Shown: in pieces, positions 1-13,000 of the stretch
How positions within the stretch are numbered: the first letter of the stretch is position 1
How the letters are laid out: each line of letters begins with the position of its first letter
NCBI RefSeq assembly: GCF_000003605.2
Contig: NW_003156236.1
Coordinates: forward strand, 272,920-301,459
DNA from: Saccoglossus kowalevskii
Lineage: Eukaryota > Hemichordata > Enteropneusta > Harrimaniidae
DNA length: 28,540 bases
Direction: 5' to 3'
The notes under the pieces: model-generated
Database searches by the model: none
What the model saw: only the letters and a program-made list of their open reading frames with translations
Told to the model about the DNA's origin: nothing
Program-made: the position numbers and the translations under genes

Positions 1-205
1 TAGTTCCAAGAAGATCTTTTGTGTCATATTGTAGTTCTAAGAGGATCTTTTGTGTCATATTGTTGTTCCAAGTAGATCTTTTGGGTCATATTGTAGTTTC
101 CTAGATCACATTCATATTGTAGTTTCCGAGAAGATCCTACATGTCATATTGTAGTTTCTAGGAATATCATACGTACCATATTGTAGTTTTCAAGAAAATG
201 TTATG
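1..205. repeat. 31-32 base tandem repeat (about 6.5 copies) in 3' flank
   Basis: Seven starts of the unit TAGTTCCAAGAAGATC (or variants) occur at about 1, 32, 63, 94, 120, 152 and 184, each followed by TTTTGTGTCATATTG or a diverged form. Spacing is 31, 31, 31, 26, 32 and 32 bases. The left copies are the most alike, the right ones decayed, and the array continues beyond the left edge. It lies 130 bases past the stop codon of the minus-strand gene, so it may overlap the 3' UTR or downstream flank. Confidence 0.85.
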
Positions 206-335
206 AATGTGTTGACATCCACAGTATTATGATCAATCAACATACTATATGATCTTCAATATGCACATATCGACGAGGCAATTCCCAAAATGAACATCAC
301 CAACAATAATATCAACATTTAAATATAAATCTAGT
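206..335 (-). other. Probable 3' UTR start; no polyadenylation signal seen
   Basis: This stretch directly follows the TAA stop on the minus strand. I found no AATAAA or ATTAAA on the minus strand between the stop and the left window edge. Either a variant signal is used or the transcript runs through the tandem repeat and beyond the window. Confidence 0.4.
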
Positions 336-1013
336 TTATAAAGTATTGCCTTTCACAAGTGCCATTCGCAGGAAATGTACTTCACCATTGGCACACCCTA
401 CCACAGCAAACTTCCGATCTATTGACATGCTAAACGCAGTTACTCTTGTATTCGTAAGCACAAACCGGGTTGCGGTTTGACCCGTCGCAATCTCTATTAT
501 CCGTAGTACGCCATTGATAATCCCACCAAGAAGCCAACCGTTCAGTTTGTGAAAGTGGTTCAGTCGTGTCATATGGCCATTGAGTGCGGCAAACTGTGTC
601 GCTTGAAACAAGTGTGAGTATTCGCCAGTTTCAGAGTACGTGTCAACTATTTCACCTATTTGACCATCAAAAACTCGTATGATTGCCTCAGGAATTTTTT
701 CACTGACTGCAACATCATTCGTATCTATCTTATGGCGTCTCATTCTTGCTGATGGTTTACGAGTTTCTGAGACTTTTTGTTGCATCAGTATAACTGGACT
801 TGATTCGTCAAATATGATGCCATGATGTTTAGTGAGGTTGCTAGGCAACTGACAACGCCATATTGTTTGTTGTGTTGTTATATCCCATAATATAACTTCT
901 GGTGCTGCCATGATGTAGTATTGCTGTTCTTTGTTTGTTTGGAAATAGGCACGTAATGGTACTTGAATGGATGCTAAGACTTCCCCAGAGCTGCACATTG
1001 CAGCAGCAGTAAT
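336..1013 (-). CDS. Exon v: terminal exon with last WD40 blades and stop
   Basis: Residues 1052-1276 and a TAA stop at 336-338. At 678 bases it is by far the longest exon. It holds AAAMCSSGEVLASI, EVILWDITTQQTIW (WD dipeptide at 1094-1095), then a basic, low-complexity stretch around KVSETRKPSARMRRHK (1131-1146), and at the end RVTAFSMSIDRKFAVVGCAN with GEVHFLRM. The basic segment interrupts the propeller and may be a surface loop. Acceptor TTTCACAG. A shorter antiparallel frame at 841-1047 is a shadow. Confidence 0.96.
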   Translation of the reverse strand: MTAAAMCSSGEVLASIQVPLRAYFQTNKEQQYYIMAAPEVILWDITTQQTIWRCQLPSNLTKHHGIIFDESSPVILMQQKVSETRKPSARMRRHKIDTNDVAVSEKIPEAIIRVFDGQIGEIVDTYSETGEYSHLFQATQFAALNGHMTRLNHFHKLNGWLLGGIINGVLRIIEIATGQTATRFVLTNTRVTAFSMSIDRKFAVVGCANGEVHFLRMALVKGNTL

Positions 1014-4000
1014 CTGTGAAATAAATAGTATCATTATAGAGAAACATCTCTGAAGGTGATTGACTTTGCCCTACAAGAGGTTTAACCTTTTAAACCCCAG
1101 ACTTTCTCGTCCAAATTTGTCTCCACTTCTTCCTTATATTCTTTAATATTTCTGGAAATGAACCTTAATTTTGGAGTCAACAGACAAAATTTCAGTCAAT
1201 TTTTAGTTTTTACTCAAAACAAGCAGCATGTCGGCTGAGATAGCTCCGCTGTTAGCAATACACATTTCAATTAAAGAACAATACATGTTTGTATATTATC
1301 AAAGCAATCGAACGGATGCCAACGGACAATCACTCATATGGTAAGCTCCGCTCGACAAAGTCGACAGCGGAGCTAAAAATTGGATACTTTTGGTCCAATC
1401 TTCTAAATAAAAGTGCAGACTATGAACGGGTTATTTTGTGAATTTGTGATGATAAAGGTGGATCTGGTGGTGGAAGGGTTAATACAGATGTATTGATGTG
1501 CAAAGGGCTGAATTTTCATGCATGAACATCAAAAATATGACAAACCTGAAATCCTTGTCCGTGATCAAATTCCAAAGGATATGGATTATATCCATAGAAA
1601 TTTGGATTATCCTTGTGATTTTTCCATTGTTCCAGGATCTCCGCCGTCAGAATGGGATAAAGGATTAGTATTCCAGGTCTGTTACTAGGAGTGAAACAGG
1701 AATATAATCCATCTTGGTTGAAGATCGTAAATAAGTGACTTGGATTGATGTAAGGAAGTAATCTAAAAAAAAAAGTTGTTATTAATGCTTTGAATATCTT
1801 ATTCAATTTGTCTCAACTTTCAAAAAAAGTACCCCTACATAATAGTTTCAATTTTATTTTCAACATTTTTATCAATAACAGTTAATATGAATTCGCGAAA
1901 AATACATAGAAATGTGCAAAATGCAACACGAAAATAATAGCAGGAAAATTATGCTATTAAAAAGGTGAAAAACAATACAGTGCTATATTTCATGAGGATA
2001 CTTTTCTATGCAATTAAAGTAGGCTTTATTAGTTATAGGCTTGGTTGACAGTAATGACATCAAGACAGATGTCACTTTAATGCAAATTTATGTGACAATG
2101 ACACTGATTCCTGGGGTAAGATGAAATGTATGCAAAAATAAACTGTTTTGCATCAGCATCATCCTAGGATGTAGCATCTTATATAAACAGCCCTTTTATG
2201 CAGCACAGTTTTGGTGTTTTTGTTCACTCATGATTATTATTATTATTTTTTTTTTAAATGTTTTTCTGCCAGACAGTTCTGGACATTGAATGTCACTGTT
2301 GTCTCTCCTGATTTTTTTTTGTATGTGCAAATTACAAGTGCTAGTGCTGACACATAGTGCATTTTACCACAGCAGTCGTATTCATGTTTGGGACTACATG
2401 ACAGGGCTGTGTGGCCATCTCTCTATCAAATGGCAATTTTAATGCGCTATCCTGGCGCCAACCAGGCTCGGTCGAACACAAGCACCTGCGGACCTTAACC
2501 AAGGTTCCCCCAAAGTCGCATTCGTTAGTGAATGAATCTCGGCCAGTGGATTGGCCTTCCCATTTAGTCTGTGGAACACAGTCACCCAGGGTAAGGGTTG
2601 ACACTTTGATGTACAGCTTTGATGTCCAGAACTTGGTTCTACCGATCATGAGTCTGATTATTTTTTAATGAGACCATGTAATGATATTGAGATGATATTT
2701 TGATACACTCATGCTTTCCCAAAGTTAGTATGATCTATGATTATCAACAAACTTACATTATGTTTTATGTTATTTACGTTATATAATTATATAACTTTTG
2801 CCGTTGATGGTTTTTGACAGAGTTATAAGGATTCTTATCATTATTAGAACATTGTGAATTATTGTTATAATTGCATCACGTGAGTAATTTGAATCATTCC
2901 GTCTAAACTTATCACATTGATGTGATTAAAAAACATACACTTGCACATTCAAGCATTTTTCTCCAACCATGAATTACCATAACATACAGTAATAATATTT
3001 CACACTGAATCATTCACCACTCTCACCTGTGTTCTCCACTTATAGTTGTACTATCATAGTGATCAGTTGAACTATTCAGATTCCATACATCAATCCCCAG
3101 TGAGCAATACGACGCCACAAAATGACCATCTTCAGAAAAACATGCTACTTTACCAATGGCTGCAAAGAGACACATATGTGATCTGTGACATATTTAATGG
3201 TATGAATATGCTGGGCAAACAATGAATCAGAGATGAATTACTGAAAGCAGAAACTGCAAATCTTTATGAATATATATACATGTGTGTCGCACATGCTGAA
3301 TTCCACAATATCTAAAATGACAATTTAAACAACCAGTAGTAGAAGAGTAGTAAGGAACTATGTAAATAAAATGTGATACTGTGGAATACTTTATTTTCGC
3401 TGGAATTAATTTTCGCTGAAAAGGCTTTTTGGGCGTTTTGTATAGAACGTATTTTCACTGATTTTTGATGAATTTAATGTGAAATATAGGAAAAAAAGTA
3501 CATTCGCTGGATTTTATTTTCACGGAATCATCCATTCAGCGAAAATAGCGAAAATAAATTCCAAGTGAAAATAAAGTATTCTACAGTAGTACAGTGCATG
3601 CCAGATGCCTGTACCAAAGCATTTTTAATTGTTTGTAAATACTTGCTTTCAGTTTTCAAGTATGTATATAATTGTGATAGCTCAAAGCTCAACATTTTCT
3701 ACAGCCATACAAAAATATGCATACATTTTTAAATATCTGATTGTGACAAATATTCAAATTAAGCATTTGCTGATTGGATGAAATTGAACTAACTGATTAA
3801 CAATAATTTATCCTCACTATGATGTCACAACCCGTTGTTAGATTATTTGGAAACAGCCATTTTTAATCCATAAAATATTATATTTATAAAATGTTTATAA
3901 CACCCCCGCCTTTTTGTCACACACTGTACAACAGCCTAACAGTGTCTGGGATGAGATTCAGCTAGAGGTCAAAGGTCATCTGACTAATCTTTTTTTTATT

Positions 4001-7000
4001 TCCTATACTTACTACAAGAATGTGGTGGTTTCAGAATCTTGTACAACTTAGGAGGAGTTGATGTAGTTGACCACACCCAGCAACTATTACCAGTGCTTGA
4101 CGATGCAACTTTAGCGCCATCGTTGGAATACACGCAGGAATTCACAGCACCACCATGACTCTGTAGACAAAACATGAACTAGTAAATATCATGTAGTTTC
4201 CATGGCAATATTTGCTTACATGTGCAGAGTGTAAAAATTAGAAATGATTCACATTTTGTTGGGATTTTGTGTAATTTATTTGTTGACTTTGACCAAAAAA
4301 TGAATCATTTTCTGAAGTGGCATATTTGACAACATTCAATATAGACACCATCATGTAGTCACCAAAATGGTGGTGCAATATTTTGAAAATTTTATGTAGC
4401 AAAATATTAATTTAATAAAAGTCTTTTAATGAGATATTTGCAGTCAGTTGCTTTTGAAGTCCATTATGGAATAAATGGTTAAAATTTTCCATTTCCTACA
4501 AGTCATTTTAATAAAAACACATGTGAAATGTGACATAAGTTGACTTCAGCATTCCAAAGGTCTAAAAGTGAATTTTGCACTGGTAATATTCCTCGTCTAG
4601 TACTCCCCGAATTACCAAATAAAGACATTTTACAATCTTACCAACATTTCTTTAAAAATATGGACAAATTATGCAGGTATATTATTTGAAGCATGATAGA
4701 AGTTGCCTTTAGTATTAAAAGGTGAAAGTTTTACCGGCATTTCTTTGTCAGCTCCTGTATCAGGCCTGATATAGGCAGTATCCCATATCCTAACAGTACC
4801 ATCTTCACTAGAGGATGCTGCCAATGTACTCTGTTTATGTACTCCTTGTTGAAAATGACATGATTTCACGACTGCTGTGTGTTCCTCTATCGTAGCCCAG
4901 CCAACAGAGGGCGATAGACAACAAATCTGAAAATGCAAGTTAAAGATCAGACAAGAAGTGACAGAAAAAACAAGCCACGCATGGTACAGTCCCCGTTAGT
5001 TATCATATTTAAGATATATAGTTTTGTTTATAGTAATATAGCTAGAATATAAACATGTCAGGAATATGATTATGATGATTGTTTAATAATAAAATGATTG
5101 ACATCTGATCGTCAAACGAGTATTGAGAGATATTGCTCTGGAACAGCATTAATTAAAACAAAATCAGCCATTTTGAATACATGTATAATGAATATATAAA
5201 ATTTGAACATAATCAGTCAAAGCATGTCAGAGATATGGCACTAAAACTGCATTCATTAATACATAATGGCCACCAGTCGGCCATTTAAAATCCGATCTGA
5301 AAAATAACATGAAGTGCATCAGGAACCCGTAATGTTATGTACCAACAAAACCCATCCATAAATGCCAGAAATGCTTGATATTTGATGATATTTTAGCACA
5401 AAAATGGCCACCATTCGGCCATTTTTAAATGATCGTCGAACCAATATATCTGCATATCTATGACATGATTTATAATGAGTATTTAAAATTTGAACATAAT
5501 CAGTCAAAGCGATCAGAGATATGGCATTAGAACCACATTGGATACAAAATGGCTGCCAGTTGGCCATTTAGAATCTTACATGTATCTGAAAAACAAAATG
5601 ATGTGCATTAATGTCCTATAATGTCCAACGTATATACAAGGTTTGAACAAAATCCGTCTGTAAACAGTCGGGAAATGCTTAATGTTGATGATTTTTTAGC
5701 ACAAAAATGGCCACCATTCGACCATTTTTAATAGGATTGTCAAAAGAATATATCTGTATATCTGACATGATGTATAATGAATATTTAAAATTTGAACATA
5801 ATCAGTGAAAGCAAGTCAGAGTTATGGCACTAGAACCACATTCATTTATACAAAACAACTGCCAGTCGGTCATTTTGAATCTAATCTAAAAAACAAAATG
5901 ATATGCATCAAGGTCCTATAATGTCTAACGTATATAACAAGTTTGAACAAAAGCCATCTGTAAACAGCTGAGAAATGCTTGATTTTGATGATTTTTTTAG
6001 CACAAAAATGGCCGCCATTCAGCCATCTTGAATCAGATCGTGAAACAAATTGATGATGTATGTGTGAAGTTTGATTGTGATTGGTCCAGGCATTTCTAAG
6101 ATACAGATCCGGATGGACGCACGGACACACAGAGGTCAAAACATAAATAATGATTGCTGAATATTATTGTCCGCACAAAAAATGTTTACGATGATGTCAA
6201 CACTGCCAATGTGGATGACATTAGATGACACACATTTTGTCACAACTATGACTTTCCCTTCACTTCATCATTAGAGGAAAGCCAAAAATAAATAAAAAAA
6301 ATTCATGTGCTATTAATCTGAGAAAAGAGAAAGAGGTGTGATTTTTCATATAACCATATATGCACTATACTGTAAAGTCATTCAGTTTATATTTTCACAA
6401 GGCATTCTATTGTAATTCAACATGTTAATTTAGTGGATTTTATCTATCAGCGAAAATAACAAAATTAAAACCCAGTAAATAATCGGCATGGTCAAGAAAA
6501 GGCGAAAGTCATGGTGAAAATTAAGCACCGTGCAAATTTCACTCCATGTAGTATGAAGTCATGCAATGTTTTATAAAACTACTAACTCACACTTACCGAT
6601 AACTTATTGTACTCGGGTGTCACTATGAAATCTAGATTTGGTGCAAACGAGATCCAAGGATAAAGGCAATTAATTGAGAGTCTTTTGATTGGATTTGGAG
6701 AACTACTATAATTATTCCATATGAATGTACCATTTGGCAAAACGGCTATCAAGCGTTTACCATCCGCAGAATATGCAATCTTAGAATTTGTCAAATCAGT
6801 CGGTAGTTTATCTGCTGCAAATACCTTTATCTCCTGAAAAAAAAGAAAATAAACTAAATAATATACATGTATATAGTTTACAGTGATATATATATATTTT
6901 ATGTTAAATATATTTTATTTTATATTTTTTTTTGTTGCAGAGAAAAATATTTTTACTTCTTTCATCTTAACATTTACAAACTAATGTGTGATGACCATAA

Positions 7001-10000
7001 ACAAAAATCTAATGTAGGTGTTCAAAAGGTGTTCAAAAGTAATGCATAAACAAGTTTGATAAGTGACAGCGCCCTCTATACAACCAGCACCTGATAAAAA
7101 CAAAAGTAAAGCAGAATAAATCAAGGATTGTTGAATGAGCACTTTGCACAAATAAAGGAATATAATATAAATAAGGATTAAATTTCTTTTTTGGCCTTTA
7201 GTTGATTATTTTTTTCAATAAAGTTCCAAGTTCCCTGGTTGCTTAGATACCATGTATATGAATGCTGCTTCCCTCTTAGTCAGCAGGAATATACAATATT
7301 AAGCCTATACAGCATGATTTTTGTTTCAAACATGTTGGTATTGTAAGAATCTATGTTACATGTACCTGGTTATAAAATTAACAACCACCCCACTATTTCA
7401 TCACAAGCACACTCAGTAGTAAAACTTGACATTCAGCTCTATATGCATATCAAAATCCCAGGAAACTTTGCATAGTTAAATAAATAATATTTACCTAATC
7501 ATACCAATAGAGGGCGACATACATTCAGTTTATTTGATTTTTAAACTATTATTTGAGATTACTTACAGCGTCTGTAGTACAACTCCTTGTGTAAATCTGT
7601 GAGCTGACGACGGCGAGGCATTTACCATCTGGTGAAAAACACACAGCTTTTGGACGAGTCTGAACAAACAAATTTAAATATAACAATAAATATAAATAAT
7701 ATAAATTGGAAGAAAGTATTCTTGCGAGTGGAGCTATGTCACGGAATATTCTATGTTGGATGTGCACCACTGTATTATGTGTTTCTATGGGCTATGCAAA
7801 AGCTGCTGTAGAATATGAGCTGAGAATTCAGTGACAACAGCTAGGTCAAGAATATTTTGAGGTAATCCTGAGGAACCAAATTTATATACATGTATATCAA
7901 TTAAACATTTTGTTCAAGCAAATAATACAGAAAAACTTGTTTACATTTTAAATGCAGAGAACAGATCATTGATGAAAGAATTAATTAAATACATAAAAAT
8001 TAATTATGACAAGAAAACAATATTATCAATGTTAAAGAAAAACTCATGGAAATGTAATATTTTAATTTTTATCTTCAAATACCAGTAATATTCCTTTAGT
8101 TTTATTACTTTTTTAGAATAGTTTGTTATACCTTTATTACACTTGTATTCACCTAAATTGAAATCCTTTCAATATGGATGCAATAAAGAATTATCTTATT
8201 TTATCTTATCTTAGGGGTAATCTAGTTACACTGTTCAGGAGAATCTCAACAACTAGCACAAAGTACCATTTCCTGGGAGTTTGCACTTGAAAAAGTTGTC
8301 CAGTGAGCATTGAGGTCATTTACAGTAACTTTCACATAATTTTGTCCTTAAGAGAAATGTACTGAGCATGTTTTATGCAATGAACAATTCAGATCACAGT
8401 GTATATTAAAATCGTACCTTCAATTCTTTCTTCTGTAACATTTTACCAGATAAACTACTGAATTTATAGAATTTCCCAAACGACACCATATGAATCTCTT
8501 TGTTATTCTTTGGTATAAACATAGCTGGAATGTGATCCACGTCCACATGTATCACCTTCATCAGTTTCCCTATAAGATGATAATAGTGCATCAAACCAAT
8601 AAATGAAACATACTGGTGTTTATTTCTGGGAGTGAGGTGAAGATGAGGTTGACAGGATTGGGATGAGAGGTATCCATGTTCATGTTGATTTTTTTTTCGG
8701 TAACTATATTTGTCTCTAATTTTTATTTCTAGTGTAGTATGATATATGATTACTTGCAATTACGAAATAACAAAGCATCATTTATAATATTTTGAATACA
8801 AAACTTCTATCACTAATTATTAACCCACATGATATTATATGATCAGACTGTAGTTTGAGTTTAAGCAATCACATTGCCAAATTTGCAAATTTTGATTCTG
8901 TAAATCAAACTCACTTTTTGCAACAGAGTGTTTTAGCGCTGACTAAATGAGTATGGGTATGAGCGATGTTGTCGCAACATGGAACAGTTTGTGTTTGGTG
9001 GTGTAGCTTTTCTAACAGACCAATATGTTTTATTAGCAGGTAACCACAGATTAAATATAGTGACCAGGAACATGTCTTGTCACTAGAGGGCGCCACTTAT
9101 GTGTATATAGATCTAGACTGACCTTTGGAAGTGCCACCTTGACCCATCCCAAATATCTTAAGATTGTTGTGTTCGGCAACGACCAACCAGTTATGATGTG
9201 ATGGGAATATGGCGGCTACTGCATCGCATTCCACTGTCATTAAATGCTCACCGTTGGCTACCTGTTAACAAAGATCAATAATGTTTGATTCGATTGGATC
9301 ATTTTAACAAATACATCTACTATCAAGTATTTTCAAGTTCATTTTCAATTTCGTTTTGCTGCATTGTAGCAAAAAATTCAAAAATTACTTTTAAAAATTT
9401 GTTACATTCATTACGAAAGATATAATTAAGAGATTTTAATCAAAATCTGACCTGCCATACTCTCAATGTTTTATCGCTGCAAGCCGCTGCCAAGTACTGA
9501 CATTGTCGAGATAAGACACACAGTGTGACAGCCGATGGATGGTGCAATGTTAACACCAAAGGACTGGCAGTCTGTTTTTTTGACATATCAATCCAACACT
9601 GCACTGTGGAGATACAAAATAATATCAGCAAATTATACCTAGAAGTATATTATTCACAGCATGATATCTGCATAGTCACCAATGACAGTTACAGTGCACG
9701 AGTAAAGTAGTAAAAACTGTATGATGTTTACAATAGTAGAAGAATGTTTACATTTTCATTTTAAAACTGTTGCCATTCAACAGCCAGGCACGGGCTCGGG
9801 GGGAATTTGGCTGGTCAAGGGATATGGCATATACATCCTGATTTTCAGAGAAAGGGCATATATTTTTGGAAGTTTGTATGTCCATAAAAACCATAAAAAG
9901 ATACTTTTGTGAAACAAGAATTTTGGTATTGGAAGACATTGTTGTTTTGGAAGTTGCACCTGATCCCAACACATAAATACATAGAGGCATTGAAACAGAA

Positions 10001-13000
10001 TGACGATACAGCATATGCTTGAATTTTTTGACTAAAGTTATAGTTTTCCCCAAAATAAGATTCTTTTTTTTAATTATCCATATTGTATCAAAAAAGGGGA
10101 GTTAAATTTTATTTAAAAATCAGTGGAAAGGTATACCATCCAACGAACAACCCCCCCCCCCTCCACCCTGTCATGCACATGAGTTATGTAACTATAAAAT
10201 ATGTATTCACTACATGACTTAGAGAAATTTATTGCAGGGGCTGGGTTTTTGAGGAACTCGGTGTCATAGACTGTGATTTTCATATATAATGATTATCAGT
10301 GACAAGGCTTGCCATCCAAACGCTGATTCACCTGCATTTCTAGATGGGGTTTTGAGTTTGGACACTAGTTTGTATAGAAACTGAAACATTGTTAAACTAT
10401 TGTAAACATGCACAATACATCAACACCAGCTCATATATACATGTATATAATAGCATATAATAATGGCGCTCTTTTACTTTGGCATCCCAATAAGTTGTCT
10501 TCAAATACGAAAACTCAAAAAGTGTCCTACATGTATAAGGTGGAAAAAAGTACAAGAAAAATGACAATTAACTTACTTCTATAATGGTGTTCTCGGAGAT
10601 ACTCCTTTGCTATCTGACAGCAGGCGGAGGTGTCTGGTTGATTCAAGGCTTGTTGGCAGATCAGATCAGGCTGCTGTTGTAACACATGGCTGTTAGCTCT
10701 CATAAATTTATAGAAATGGTCCAACTTATTACCACTTGTATCACATTTCATTGATGCCTAACAGTGAAAAAAATACAGTCAAAGCATGCTTAGAAAGAAC
10801 TCGTGTGCTGAGAGTATTGAAGACACATTAAAAATTAATTCAAAATTACTTGTACATGAGATATTGATGGGAAAAGCTGAAAACTAATTATGTAAATCCG
10901 GTAACTAATATGAACAGAACAAACAAATTATGAATTATTATGCTAATTAGGGAATTAATATGAACAAATTTTAACCCAAAATTAATCAGGCCTGTCTATT
11001 GTCCTAGAGCATTTATGTACCAAATTTTATTCAAATGTGATAATTGAGATATCAGTATTAATTAATTATGTTAATTAGGTGATTAATAAGCATAAATATT
11101 TGCCAAAATCTAATTGGGTCTCTGCATAGTTCTCTTTAAAAGTTTCATTAAAATCCAATTCGTGGTTCTTTATATACAACAAGCCATGCATGGCACAGTC
11201 CCTGTTAGTTATCAAATTTAAGATATATAGTTTGGTTTATAGTAATATAGCTGGAATATAACCATGTCAGGAATATGATTTTTTAACATTAAAATGATTG
11301 ATATTTGTATCTGATCGTCAAAAAAGTACTTGTCCATATTGAGAGATATTGCTCTGGAACAGCATTCAAAATCAGCTATTTTGAATACATGTATATATAT
11401 ATAACATGATGTATAACGAATATATAAAATTTGAATATAATCAGTCAAAGCATTTAAGAGATATGGCTCTAGAAGCCTAATCATTAAGACAAAATGGCCG
11501 CCAGTCAGCCATTTTGAATCCAATCTGAAAAATAAAATGACGTGCATCAGGAACCTGTAATGTCTAATGTATGTACCAAGTTTGAACGAAATCCATCCAT
11601 AAATGCCAGAAATGCTTGATATTTGATGATTTTTTAGCAAAAAATGACCACCATTCGGCCATTTCAAATAGGATCATCAAACAAATATATCTGTTTATAT
11701 ATGACATGATGTATAATGAATATTTAAAATTTGAATATAATCAGTCAAAACAAGTCGAAGATATGGCACGAGAACCCCATTCATGAAAACAAAATGGCCG
11801 CCACACAGCCATTTTGAATCCGATCTGAAAAATATATAATGTGCATCAGGAACCTGTAATGTCTAACATATGTATCAAGTTTGAACGAAATCCATCCATA
11901 AATGCTTGATATTTGATGATTTTTTAGCACAAAAATGGCGACTATTTGGCCATTTTGAATAGGGTCATCAAACCAATATATCTGTCTATCTATGACATGA
12001 TGTATACTGAATATTTAAAATTTGAACATAATCAGTGAAAGCAAGTCAGAGATATGGCACGAGAACCACATTCATTTAAACAAAATGGCTGCCAGTCGGC
12101 CATTTTGAATCTTATCTGAAAAACAAAATTATTTGAATCAAGGTCCCATGTCTAATGTACTGTATATATCAAGTTTGAACAAAATCCATCTGTAAACAGC
12201 CGCAAAATGCTTGATTTTGATGATTTTTTAGCACAAAAATGGCCGCCATTTGGCCATCTTGAATCAGATCGTAAAACAAAATGATGTGCATCAAGGTTCT
12301 ATAATGTCTAATGTATATACCAAGTTTGAACAAAATCCATCTGTAAACAGCTGAGAAATGCTTGTTTTTAATGATTATATGTACTGATATTACCCTAAAA
12401 ACTATCAGGTCTGTGCAGTGTCCTATGACATCTATGTACCAAGTTTCATTGAAATGTGATGATTACTACTTGAAATATCAAAAGCTGAAATTAAATGAAT
12501 TATGCAAATTAGGTAATTAATATGTACTCATATTACCCTAAAACTATCAGGTCTGTGCAGTGTCCTATGATATCTATGTACCAAGTTTCATTGAAATGTG
12601 TTGATTACTACTTGAAATATCAAAAGCTGAAAATTAATTAATTATGCAAATTGGGTGATTAATATGTACTGATATTACCCTAAAAACTATCAGGTTTGTG
12701 CAGTGTTCTATGACATATGTACCAAGTTTTATTGAAATGTGATGATTAGTACTTGAGATATCAGTGGAAAAGCCGAAAATTGATTAATCATTATGCAAAT
12801 TAGGTAATTAATATTGCACAGATTTTTACCCAAAACTGATCAAATCCACACATTAGTTTGGAGCATCTATGTGCCAAGTTTCATCAAAATCCAATGAGTG
12901 GTTCTTTAGATATCAGTGGAACAGTCATGGAACAGCTAAAAATCAGCTAATTATCATGCAAATTAGGTAATTATTATGCATGTTTTTACCAAAACCTGAT

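Noticed and set aside
2440-2520. tRNA gene or tRNA-derived promoter
   Set aside because: A TGTTCGACC string on the minus strand resembles a B box, but I could not find an A box or a cloverleaf at the right spacing.
5319-6139. Minus-strand frames of 82-89 codons with similar peptides
   Set aside because: They are translations of the 295-base satellite units, as are those at 11218-11667, 27905-28159 and 28086-28295. Frames are not preserved between units.
9748-10053. 101-codon minus-strand frame in the intron between exons m and l
   Set aside because: It shows no domain, and exons l and m join in phase without it.
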